Below, in pieces: positions 40,275 to 48,259 of a stretch of 64,000 nt of DNA. The stretch is from assembly GCA_031553315.1 (NCBI GenBank), contig JAVBLT010000020.1, forward strand, positions 1-64,000, written 5' to 3'. The DNA comes from JAVBLT01 sp031553315. Its GTDB lineage: Bacteria > Verrucomicrobiota > Kiritimatiellia > RFP12 > DVOR01. Every line of letters begins with the position of its first letter. Positions within the stretch are counted from its first letter, which is position 1. The translations under genes were made by a program, and so were the position numbers. The notes below the pieces were generated by a model. That model was not told the DNA's origin and made no database searches. It saw only the letters and a list, made by a program, of their open reading frames with translations.

Positions 40275-42155
40275 ATGAATGGATTTTACCGCATCGCCGC
40301 CGCCTCGCCGCGCCTCGCCGTGGCCGACCCGCATTTCAACGCCGCTCAAATCGCGGCGTGTTCCAAAGAGGCCGCAGCCCAAGGCGCCCACGCGGTGGTC
40401 TTCCCCGAGCTCGCGCTCACCGGCAGCACCTGCGGCGACCTCTTCGGCAACCGGGCGCTTGAAGAAGCCGCCTTTCAAGCCATTGACTGCCTCTGCCGCG
40501 AAACCGCCGCCCTTTCATCCGGCACGCTTCTCGCCGTGGGCGCCCCGCTTCGCGAAGGTTCGCGCCTTTTCAACTGCGTGCTGGCGATTCAAAACGGCCG
40601 CGTCATCGGCGTGGTTCCAAAAGCTTGCCCAACGGGGCTTTTTTCTCCCGCCGCGCAGCGTCAGCACGATTTCATCGGCATCAACGGCGTGAAAATTCCC
40701 TTCGGCGAGGATGTGCTCTTCGAGCTCGCGCCCAAAGAAGGTTCCGCTTTGCGGGTGGGCATCGAAATCGGCAGCGACCGCCTCGCGCTCATTCCGCCCT
40801 CGGCCGGGCTCGCGGCGAACGGCGCGCACCTGATCCTCAACCCCGCCGCCGAGGGGGAGACGATGACTGGGGCTGAGATCCGCCGCGAGGGTGTGCGCAT
40901 ACAAAGCCGCCACCTTTTCTGCTGCTACGCCCACGCGGGGGCCGGTGTGTGGGAATCGACCGACACGGCGGCATGCAGCGGGCACCTCCTCATTGCCGTG
41001 GATGGGCGCCTGCTCGGCGAAAACCCCCGTTTCGAGCGCGGCGGCGCCTGCATCTACGCTGATTTCGCCCCCGATTGGATCGACCGCCTCCGCCGGGCCG
41101 CTCCCGCATTCAACGCCTCCCCGCGGCCCTTTAAAGCCCGGATCATTGAGTGCGAGCCCCCCGCGATCCCTTTCGCCGATCTTGCCCGCGCCGGTCTCTC
41201 CTGCGCGCCTTTCACAGCCCTCGACCCCGCCATTCTCCGCGAACGCTGCCGGGAAATCTTCCGCATTCAGGCCGCGGGCCTCGCCAAACGCTTCCTCCAC
41301 ACCGGCAGCCGGCGCCTCGTGCTCGGTCTCTCCGGCGGGCTCGACTCCACGCTCGCCCTCCTCGCCTGCCTTGAAATGTGCGAAGCGCTCGCTCTGCCGG
41401 CCGCCACCGTTCTGGGCATCACCATGCCCGGTTTCGGCACCTCAGGGCGCACCCGGGCCAATGTGGACGCCCTCGCCGCCGAAACCGGCATTGAGCTGCG
41501 CGCCATTCCCATCGCCGATGCCGTGAGCGCCCACTTCGCCGACATCGGCCACGACCCCGCCAGGCTCGACGCGGTCTTCGAAAACGCCCAGGCCCGCGAA
41601 CGCACCCAGATCCTCATGGATGTGGCCAACGGCTGCGGCGGCATCGTCGTCGGCACCGGCGACCTCTCGGAGGGCGCCCTGGGCTGGTGCACCTTCAACG
41701 GCGACCACATGGCCATGTACGGCGTCAACGGCGGCGTGCCCAAAACGCTCATGCCCGCCCTCATCGAAACCTGGGCCGAAAGCGCCGCGCCCGCCCTCGC
41801 CGCCGTGTTGCGCGACATTGCCGACACCCCCGTTTCCCCCGAGCTCCTCCCCGGCGAACAGCATACCGAGACCATCGTGGGCCACTACGCCTTGCACGAC
41901 TTCTTTCTTTACTACTTCATCCGTTTCGGCCTGGGCCGCGCCGACCTCCTCGACCTCGCCCGCGCCCTCCTTCACGACCGCTACGACGACGCCACCCTCG
42001 CCCGCACGTGCGACATCTTCCTCACCCGCTTCGTGACCCAGCAATTCAAGCGCAACTCGCTCCCCGACGGCCCCGCCGTCGGCTCCATCTCCCTCACTCC
42101 GCGCGACGGCTGGAAAATGCCCGCCGACGCCTCCCCCGCGCTCTTCCGGGAATAA
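40275..42155 (+). CDS. nadE: NAD+ synthetase with a degenerate glutaminase domain
   Basis: 626 residues from ATG 40275 with GGGAG upstream. Last step of NAD synthesis: amidation of NaAD using ATP. Residues 1-275 are a nitrilase-like (CN-hydrolase) glutaminase domain with general base E45 (FPELALTG) and K116 (VVPKACPTG). The nucleophile site that normally reads EICED is here EI-G166-SD, so the catalytic Cys is absent (Gly codon 40770-40772). Residues 330-626 are the synthetase domain with the ATP P-loop S353-GGLDS and GTGDLSEGALGWCTFNGDHMA region intact. It is therefore predicted to use free ammonia, unless another glutaminase supplies it. Confidence 0.92.
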   Translation: MNGFYRIAAASPRLAVADPHFNAAQIAACSKEAAAQGAHAVVFPELALTGSTCGDLFGNRALEEAAFQAIDCLCRETAALSSGTLLAVGAPLREGSRLFNCVLAIQNGRVIGVVPKACPTGLFSPAAQRQHDFIGINGVKIPFGEDVLFELAPKEGSALRVGIEIGSDRLALIPPSAGLAANGAHLILNPAAEGETMTGAEIRREGVRIQSRHLFCCYAHAGAGVWESTDTAACSGHLLIAVDGRLLGENPRFERGGACIYADFAPDWIDRLRRAAPAFNASPRPFKARIIECEPPAIPFADLARAGLSCAPFTALDPAILRERCREIFRIQAAGLAKRFLHTGSRRLVLGLSGGLDSTLALLACLEMCEALALPAATVLGITMPGFGTSGRTRANVDALAAETGIELRAIPIADAVSAHFADIGHDPARLDAVFENAQARERTQILMDVANGCGGIVVGTGDLSEGALGWCTFNGDHMAMYGVNGGVPKTLMPALIETWAESAAPALAAVLRDIADTPVSPELLPGEQHTETIVGHYALHDFFLYYFIRFGLGRADLLDLARALLHDRYDDATLARTCDIFLTRFVTQQFKRNSLPDGPAVGSISLTPRDGWKMPADASPALFRE

Positions 42156-42316
42156 CGTTGCTGTGAAAGCACCCTCTTCAAATACATCCGTTTTCCTCTT
42201 GATCGTTTTCTCAGCCGGGGCGGCGACAGCCCCCGCCCGACCGACCGCCGAAGCGCGGTATCCGGCACAACCGATTCAAAACTAAAAACATAATTTTAAA
42301 AAAACGCCCCAACGGG

Positions 42317-42345
42317 TTGACAATTCAAACAAAACGAGGTATTCT
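42317..42345 (+). promoter_or_regulatory. Strong sigma-70 promoter of the PEP-CTERM-like gene
   Basis: Consensus TTGACA (42317-42322), 17 bp, TATTCT (42340-42345), 36 bp before the ATG. The rest of the 226-bp gap after nadE is AT-rich near the promoter, with no other element seen. Confidence 0.85.
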
Positions 42346-42381
42346 CGCCTTACTTTCACCACCTATGAGGAGGGAATTAAA

Positions 42382-43020
42382 ATGAGAAGAAATCTATTCC
42401 TATTGACGATTCTGCTTGCTTGCGCCGCGATTGCGGGCAATCAAACCATCACAACCAACAGGGACTTTTCCGGCGACGGCTATGCGATCACCCCTGGAGG
42501 TTACGATGGCGAATACCTCGCCGGCACTTTGCGGCTCTACACCGATTCCTACGTGTCGTTTCAGCGTGAAGAGGAATTGGGCCGCGACTTCGGCTCCTGG
42601 ACGGCCGACTCCATCACCTTCGGTTATTACACCATGAACAGCTGGGGCGCTCCCGAAACGATGATCGCCTGGCCGGGCGGCAGCGAATCCGGGTCTTTCG
42701 GCGAGCTGGCCGCCGGGTCTTTCCTCGGTTTCACCATTTCCAACGGTGAAACCACCATCTACAGCGGCTTTCACACCCCAGGCATCCAGGGCGACAACTA
42801 TGGCTACGCAACCGATGCTTATGTGCGCGACGGCATGCTCTACATCGGCTTCCTTGTCAACGGCTATTCGGGATCCACTCCCGAGGCCATCTACTACTCC
42901 GTGAACCTCGGGGTTCCTTCCACGCCCAACGGCCAGCCTCTGCCTGGCGTGTTGGCAAGCCTTGCCCTGGCCGGCGGCATCTTCGCCATCCGCCGTAAGC
43001 GGCTCTTAAGGAATCACTGA
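42382..43020 (+). CDS. Small exported protein with a PEP-CTERM-like sorting tail
   Basis: 212 residues. Signal peptide MRRNLFLLTILLACAAIAG, then a Gly/Tyr/Ser-rich beta-type body of unknown fold. The C-terminus PLPGVLASLALAGGIFAIRRKRLL is a Pro motif, hydrophobic helix and Arg/Lys cluster: the PEP-CTERM layout recognised by exosortases. It is probably anchored to the envelope or exopolysaccharide. A GAGGAGG site precedes the ATG. The stop TGA (43018-43020) directly abuts palindromic repeat copy B. No exosortase gene is in this window. Confidence 0.8.
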   Translation: MRRNLFLLTILLACAAIAGNQTITTNRDFSGDGYAITPGGYDGEYLAGTLRLYTDSYVSFQREEELGRDFGSWTADSITFGYYTMNSWGAPETMIAWPGGSESGSFGELAAGSFLGFTISNGETTIYSGFHTPGIQGDNYGYATDAYVRDGMLYIGFLVNGYSGSTPEAIYYSVNLGVPSTPNGQPLPGVLASLALAGGIFAIRRKRLLRNH

Positions 43021-43184
43021 TTGGAGCATGTTTCGATTGATCTTTCCGCTTTTTCTCGGTACTTTTTGTTTTTGACTTCACCCTTTCAGATCGCCGTAGC
43101 GTTGCTACGGCGATCTGAAAGCGTTTGTCAAAATCAAAAATCACCTTCGCAAAATCCGGAAATCTCATTCGAAACCTGCTCTAA
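43021..43184. repeat. Interspersed palindromic element, copy B
   Basis: 164 bp, best-preserved copy. Outer ends are inverted repeats of each other (left TTGGAGCATGTTTCGATTGA; right, read in reverse complement, TTAGAGCAGGTTTCGAATGA). The core is a perfect 18-bp stem (43083-43100 with 43104-43121) around GTT. It begins at the base after the stop of the PEP-CTERM-like gene and precedes a separate terminator. See copies A and C. Confidence 0.88.
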
Positions 43185-43212
43185 CCCCGGAAATGAATCA
43201 TTTGATTCCATT

Positions 43213-43242
43213 CTCACGCGGATTCACGCGTGAGTTTTTTTT
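43213..43242 (+). terminator. Intrinsic terminator
   Basis: CTCACGCG (43213-43220), 6-base loop, CGCGTGAG (43227-43234), then eight T. Ends transcripts from the PEP-CTERM-like gene; it faces the convergent UxaC-like gene. Confidence 0.92.
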
Positions 43243-43267
43243 GATTACGGAAGATTCGCCGGGGCGG

Positions 43268-44665
43268 TTATTCGGTTTGGCCGGTGATGAGGCGGCGGGG
43301 GTTTTCGCAGCAGATGTCGCGTAGGATGGAGCCCATCCAGGGGAGATCGTCGGGGAGGGATCCGGCGGTCATGCGGGCGGCGAATTCGGCGCAGAGGCGG
43401 CGGCGGAAAAGTTCGTGGCGGGTGAGATGGGCGAATGAGGTGGCGCAGGAAGGCGCGCCGACCCATTCGGTGAGGGCATGGAGGAGCCCGAGAAGGTCGA
43501 GCTGGGAAGCCAAAAGGCCGGGTATGCGGCCCATGGAGCCGGGTGTGCCCAAGGTGACGCGGCCTGCGGGAACGAAGGGGCTGATCGCATCGATCACGCT
43601 GGCGGCGGAGAGGGCGTCTTCGGGGTCGATGGGGGAAATGAGCGTTTGCGGGAGCGTGCCGGCGGCGTTTTGGCGCTGAAGCATGGAGAGGAGGGCCACG
43701 CTGAGGGCGTTTTCGGATCCGGTCACGTTTTCCATTGCGGGGGCGCGCAGGGTGTGGGCGCGCAAAAGAGCGAGGCCGCGCAGGCGACCGAAGCGGATGT
43801 GGCTGACCCAGTGGGCTTTGGAGGCCATCACGCCCAGGTCGTGAAGGAGCTCGGAGCGGAAGGCGGTCACTTCGTCGGCGGAGGCGGGCTGGCGGGCGTT
43901 GCGGATTTTGCGGATGACGGAATCGAGTGAAACGTGGTCGGGCGGTGTGCGGGGCATGCCGAAAAGGGCCATGCGGCAATCGTTGATCACGCAGCCCTGG
44001 GCGGCGAAAACCGCCATGCGGCGCTCGAGGGCGGCGAGGAGGTCTTCGTAGGTGCGCACGGTGCGGCGGCTGCATTTTTCAAGGCGGTCGATCCAGGCGT
44101 TCCACCCTTTGAGGTCTTCGATTTCGAAGGCGGCGTCGGGCCGGAATGTGGGGATGACCCACCCTGTGGCGGTTTGCTTGAGGCTGGTGAAATGTTTGAG
44201 GTCTTCGCACGGATCCATGGGAATGCAGAGGGTCTCCACATTGAAGCGGCGCAGGAGGCAGCGGGCGGTGAAGGCGGGGTCGGCCAGGCGCTCGGTGAGA
44301 ATGGCGTTGATCTGGGGGGCGGTGCCGGGGGTGAGCTGCCGCATCACGCCGAAAAGGCGGGTGAGCTCAAGCTGGGAGGAGGCGAGCAAGGGGGAGCCGG
44401 CGAGGCGGGGGATGTGCGCGGAGAAGGCTTTGACGGAAAAATCGGGCTCTTTGCCGCCGGTGAGGAGGGCGCTTTTTTCAGGGTCGGGCTTGAGCCAAAA
44501 ATCGCCGGGATTCGCCCAGCCGGAATCGGCGGCGAGCTCGGCGGGGGAGAGGAACGCGCAGATGTCGACCACCGGCAAGGGCTCCACATATTCATGGTAG
44601 AGCGCGGCGGCGCGGGGCGAGGCGAGGAGGAAATCGGGGTTCATCCAGGTCTGAGAAGGGGTCAT
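43268..44665 (-). CDS. UxaC (uronate isomerase) homologue without metal ligands, probable pseudoenzyme
   Basis: 465 residues and collinear over its full length with uronate isomerase. Scaffold motifs are retained (MNPDFLLASPRAAALYHEY, TFRPDAAFEIED, LTRHELFRRRLCAEF, ENPRRL). Compared with the E. coli enzyme as I recall it, the metal-binding DYHCHL reads D34-ICAF-L39, DHYKWRxMR reads PDPEKSALL, TTDDP reads IPMDP, GC..SDH reads GCVIND-C230, and the RxLFxxxG catalytic loop is altered. The chain has no frameshift and a good AAGGAG ribosome site, so it is probably expressed as a non-catalytic or redirected protein. Last gene of the phosphohexomutase-helicase run. Confidence 0.85.
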   Translation of the reverse strand: MTPSQTWMNPDFLLASPRAAALYHEYVEPLPVVDICAFLSPAELAADSGWANPGDFWLKPDPEKSALLTGGKEPDFSVKAFSAHIPRLAGSPLLASSQLELTRLFGVMRQLTPGTAPQINAILTERLADPAFTARCLLRRFNVETLCIPMDPCEDLKHFTSLKQTATGWVIPTFRPDAAFEIEDLKGWNAWIDRLEKCSRRTVRTYEDLLAALERRMAVFAAQGCVINDCRMALFGMPRTPPDHVSLDSVIRKIRNARQPASADEVTAFRSELLHDLGVMASKAHWVSHIRFGRLRGLALLRAHTLRAPAMENVTGSENALSVALLSMLQRQNAAGTLPQTLISPIDPEDALSAASVIDAISPFVPAGRVTLGTPGSMGRIPGLLASQLDLLGLLHALTEWVGAPSCATSFAHLTRHELFRRRLCAEFAARMTAGSLPDDLPWMGSILRDICCENPRRLITGQTE

Positions 44666-44677
44666 GGCGGTTTCTCC

Positions 44678-46642
44678 TTAGAGGCCGTAGCGTTGGCGGG
44701 TGAGGTCGCGGGGGAGCTCTTTAACGAAGCGGGAGGGTTTGAGGAAGAGCATGCCGCCGCCGGCTTTGAGGTTGCGGCGCTCGGGCACGCAGAGGGTGAG
44801 GCGGTCTTTGGCGCGGGTGAGGGCCACGTAGAAGAGGCGGCGTTCTTCGCTGTCGTCGCCGCCGGAAAGGGCTTTGGCGGAGGGGAACATTTCTTCGGCC
44901 ATCCAGAGGACAATGACGATGGGCCACTCGAGGCCTTTGGCCTGGTGAACGGTGCTGAGGTGGACGGTGTCGCTGGAGGCTGTGTGGCCGGCGGGGGTGA
45001 AGTCGACATTGGTCATGAGGGCGACTTCGGCAAGGAATTCCTGGATGGGGCGGTCTTTGGGGATTTGGATGCCGAGCTCGCGGACGTCTTGTTCGCGGTC
45101 GTCGGCGTTGTCGTAGGCGCGGCGGAGGTAGTCGGTGTAGAAGGCCTGGAGGAAGCGGTCGACGAGCTCGCCGCCGTTGTTTTCGAGGTTGTCTTTCCAA
45201 TACTCCTCGAAGAGGCCGTCGAGAATGTCGTAGGCGGGGAGGGCTTTTTTGGGGATGAGGGCTTTGAGCTTGAGGCGCTGGGCGGGGTTGGAGGTGTCGA
45301 AGGCGCCGTCCATTTTCTCCCAGAGTTTTTCGGCGGTGCGTTGGCCGAGGGAGGGCAGGAGCTGGAGCAGGCGGAAGAAGGCAAAGAGATCGCCCCTGCC
45401 GGTGCACACGCGGAGGAAGGCGAGCATGTCTTTGGCATGGGCCTGTTCGAAAACGCCGACGCCGGAGGTAATCACGTAGGGCACGCGCAGGCGGCCGAGC
45501 GCCATCTGGAGCTCGATGGAGTGGAAGTGTGAACGGTAAAGGATGGCGACGTCGCGCAGGGAAAAGCCTTCGTCGAGGGCTTTGTTGATGTGGCGGATGA
45601 CGCAAACGGCCTGTTCGTCGCCGTCGCGCAGGTAGACCACTTCGGGGCGGGGGCCGTCGTTGCGGGTCGGGCGGAGCTCTTTCTGGAACTGTTCGGGGTT
45701 TCCGGCGATGCAGGCGTTGGCGAGGGAAAGGATTTGGGGGCGGCTGCGGTAGTTGCGCTCAAGCTTGACCACGCGGCAATCGGGCCAACGCTCGGGAAAG
45801 CTCATGATGTTGCGGAAATCGGCGCCGCGCCAGGAGTAGATGCATTGGAAATCGTCGCCCACGGCCATGATGTTGCGGTGGCGGGCGGCGAGAAGATCCA
45901 CGAGCTGGGCCTGAAGGCCGTTGGTGTCTTGGTATTCGTCGACGAGGACATGTTCGAAGCGCTCCTGATACACGGCCAGCACATCGGGAAAATCGCGGAG
46001 CACGCGCAGGGCGAACACGAGCAGGTCGTCGAAATCCATCAGGTTTTCGGTCTGCTTGCGCCGGGTGTAAAGCGAGGCGATGCGGGCGACGTCTTCGGGG
46101 GCGGCGGTATCGGCAAGGCCGAAGGTTTCGACCATGTCGGCCACGGGGCGCTGGCGGTTGGCGGCCTGGCTGACGACGCCGGCAATCACGTCTTTCTTCG
46201 GAAACTGCTTGCGGTTGGGAACCACTTCGACGATGCAGGTTTCGACGAGGGAATGGGCGTCGTCCTGATCCATGATGGTGAAGGATCGGGTGAAGCCGAT
46301 CAGCTCCGCATGGCGCCGCAGAATGCGGTTGCACACATGGTGAAAGGTCCCGCTCCAGATGCCTTCGAGGTCGAGTGTGGCCACTTTGTTGGCGCGCTCG
46401 AGCATTTCCCGGGCGGCGCGGTTGGTGAAGGTGAGCAGTAGAATGTGCCAGGGCGCCACGCCGCGCTCAATCAGGTAAGCGACGCGGTGAACGAGGGTGC
46501 GGGTCTTGCCGGTGCCGGCGGCGGCCAGCACGAGGATGGGGCCGTCGGGCGCGGTGACGGCTTCGCACTGCTCGGGGTTGAGGATGGCGGCCCAGTCGGT
46601 CGGGGCCGGCGGGGCGGAATCGAAGGGGTCGTCGTCAAACAT
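44678..46642 (-). CDS. UvrD/Rep/PcrA-type 3'-5' DNA helicase
   Basis: 654 residues, superfamily 1A. Walker A AAAGTGKT, Q motif LNPEQCEAV, motif Ia TFTNRAAREM, Walker B VDEYQDTN, motif III GDDFQCIYSWRGAD, motif V VHLSTVHQAKGLEWP and motif VI RRLFYVALTRAKDRL are all in order. Likely functions in DNA repair or replication-fork clearance. Slightly short of PcrA and lacks the usual long C-terminal tail. Start overlaps the phosphohexomutase stop by 8 bp; the UxaC-like gene follows after 12 bp. Confidence 0.95.
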   Translation of the reverse strand: MFDDDPFDSAPPAPTDWAAILNPEQCEAVTAPDGPILVLAAAGTGKTRTLVHRVAYLIERGVAPWHILLLTFTNRAAREMLERANKVATLDLEGIWSGTFHHVCNRILRRHAELIGFTRSFTIMDQDDAHSLVETCIVEVVPNRKQFPKKDVIAGVVSQAANRQRPVADMVETFGLADTAAPEDVARIASLYTRRKQTENLMDFDDLLVFALRVLRDFPDVLAVYQERFEHVLVDEYQDTNGLQAQLVDLLAARHRNIMAVGDDFQCIYSWRGADFRNIMSFPERWPDCRVVKLERNYRSRPQILSLANACIAGNPEQFQKELRPTRNDGPRPEVVYLRDGDEQAVCVIRHINKALDEGFSLRDVAILYRSHFHSIELQMALGRLRVPYVITSGVGVFEQAHAKDMLAFLRVCTGRGDLFAFFRLLQLLPSLGQRTAEKLWEKMDGAFDTSNPAQRLKLKALIPKKALPAYDILDGLFEEYWKDNLENNGGELVDRFLQAFYTDYLRRAYDNADDREQDVRELGIQIPKDRPIQEFLAEVALMTNVDFTPAGHTASSDTVHLSTVHQAKGLEWPIVIVLWMAEEMFPSAKALSGGDDSEERRLFYVALTRAKDRLTLCVPERRNLKAGGGMLFLKPSRFVKELPRDLTRQRYGL

Positions 46643-47993
46643 GGGTGGGGAGCTCCTGGTCGAGCACAGTTTGGGCGAGCGTTTTCCACTCGGCGAGCTC
46701 TTCGGGGGTGTGGGTTTCCATCAAAAGGCGCAGGTAGGGTTCGGTGTTGGAGGCGCGCACGTTGATCCAGCCCTTGGGCCACTCGAGGCGGATGCCGTCG
46801 AAATCAAACCGGGCGGCCGGTTCGCCTTCGCGCGCGATGAAGGCCTTGCTCAGCGCGCCGATCACGGCCGCTTTGTTTTCGATGCGGATGTTCATCTCGC
46901 CGGAATTGGCATACACGCGGACGGGGGCAAGGAGGTCGCTGAAGGTTTTGCCTTCGCGCCTGGCCTGGGCCACGGCGCCGAGCACAATGAGCGCCGCCCA
47001 TTCGGCGGAGTCGCAATGGTAAAAGTCACGAAAATAGTAATGCCCGGCAAGCTCGCCGCCGCAAACGGCCTTTTCGGTGCGCAGGGCGATTTTGGCGTAG
47101 GCGTGGCCGACTTTCCCCATCACTGTGCGGGCGCCGAGGCGGTGAAGCTCTTCGATGGCGCCGCGCGAGGTGCGGATGTCGTGAATGACCACGGGTGCCT
47201 GTTCATTCGGAATGAAATGCGAGGCGATCAGGGGAATGAGAAAATCGGGCTGCACGAAAACGCCTCTTTCGTCGATAAACATCACGCGGTCGGCGTCGCC
47301 GTCGAAAATCACACCGATGTCGAGGCTGTTTTCTTTCACGGCGGTGATCATCTGGCGGCGGCTTTCCGGGTTGAGCGGGTTCGGGTCGTGGTGCGGGAAA
47401 GCGCCGTCGGGGATGTCGTTGAGGTAGATCGGCTGTTCGCCGAAGAGCTTTCGCGCGAGGAGGCCGGCCATGCCGTCGGAGCAATCGATCGCGAAGCGCA
47501 ATCCCGAGAGGTCTGGTTTTTTGCCGAGAAGCCAGGCGATAAATTCGGGCAGGAGATCCATTGCGCGCACTGAGCCCGATTTTTCCGCCGGCGGCGGAAT
47601 CCGGTTTTCGCGGAGATCGGCTTCAATTTCGCTCAGCCCCGCGTCGTACCCCACAGGGAGGGCGCCGCGCCTGGAGATTTTAAGGCCGTTGTAGACCGGC
47701 GGGTTGTGGGAAGCCGTGACCTGCACGGAAGCGTCGTACCCGTGGCGGGCGGTGAAGAAGTAGACCATGGGTGTGGTGGAAAGCCCCATGTCGTCGACGT
47801 CCGCCCCGGCTTCCGTCAGGCCGCGCACCAGCGCATCGCGGATTTCGGGCGAGCTCAGGCGGGCGTCGCGCGCGACCAGCACGCGTTTCGCGGCAAGCTT
47901 CGCCGGAATGCACCGCCCGACCAGATAGGCGGTTTCCGCAGTCCACTCTTCCCCGTAAACGCCCCGGATATCATATGCTTTGAATACCGACAT
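46635..47993 (-). CDS. Phosphomannomutase/phosphoglucomutase
   Basis: 452 residues. Interconverts hexose-6- and 1-phosphates for cell-envelope glycans. Active-site phosphoserine S95 in VTASHNPP, metal loop DGDADR, sugar-binding GGELAGHYYF and phosphate-binding RASNTEPYLR match the alpha-D-phosphohexomutase family. N-terminal FKAYDIRG is typical of ManB/AlgC. AAAGGAG precedes the ATG at 47993. First gene of a minus-strand run driven by the promoter at 48020-48048. Confidence 0.95.
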   Translation of the reverse strand: MSVFKAYDIRGVYGEEWTAETAYLVGRCIPAKLAAKRVLVARDARLSSPEIRDALVRGLTEAGADVDDMGLSTTPMVYFFTARHGYDASVQVTASHNPPVYNGLKISRRGALPVGYDAGLSEIEADLRENRIPPPAEKSGSVRAMDLLPEFIAWLLGKKPDLSGLRFAIDCSDGMAGLLARKLFGEQPIYLNDIPDGAFPHHDPNPLNPESRRQMITAVKENSLDIGVIFDGDADRVMFIDERGVFVQPDFLIPLIASHFIPNEQAPVVIHDIRTSRGAIEELHRLGARTVMGKVGHAYAKIALRTEKAVCGGELAGHYYFRDFYHCDSAEWAALIVLGAVAQARREGKTFSDLLAPVRVYANSGEMNIRIENKAAVIGALSKAFIAREGEPAARFDFDGIRLEWPKGWINVRASNTEPYLRLLMETHTPEELAEWKTLAQTVLDQELPTHV

Positions 47994-48019
47994 TGCCCGC
48001 TCCTTTCATTCCTGCGACC

Positions 48020-48048
48020 AGTATAAAACAGTGAGCGTAAAAAAACAA
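48020..48048 (-). promoter_or_regulatory. Sigma-70 promoter of the phosphohexomutase operon
   Basis: TTGTTT (48048-48043), 17 bp, TATACT (48025-48020), 27 bp before the ATG at 47993. Confidence 0.7.
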
Positions 48049-48092
48049 CTTCTTCCCGCCTTGGTGCGGCTTTCGATTGAAAAAGGCGTGTT

Positions 48093-48259
48093 CTGGAGCA
48101 AGTCTCAATTGAGCGTTCCTATTTTCTTCGGCGCTTTTCCTTTTTGAACATCACCCTTTTCAGGTTGTCGTAGCGCTGCTACGCTTCCCTTTCAAGGGTT
48201 CGTCAAAAAGGAAAATCGCTTTCATAAAATCAGGAATTCTCATTTGAAAATTGCTCTAT
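48093..48259. repeat. Interspersed palindromic element, copy C
   Basis: About 167 bp, most degenerate copy. Same orientation as B (CTGGAGCAAG left end, GCTCTATT right end). The core CGTAGC-GCT-GCTACG is kept, but the rest of the stem has mismatches. It follows the DedA-ATP-grasp gene and supplies its TAG stop (48258-48256). It lies between two minus-strand operons. Confidence 0.82.

Noticed and set aside
42156..42316. G/C-rich inverted segment after nadE as a terminator
   Set aside because: Arms are short and mismatched with no T run; not convincing.
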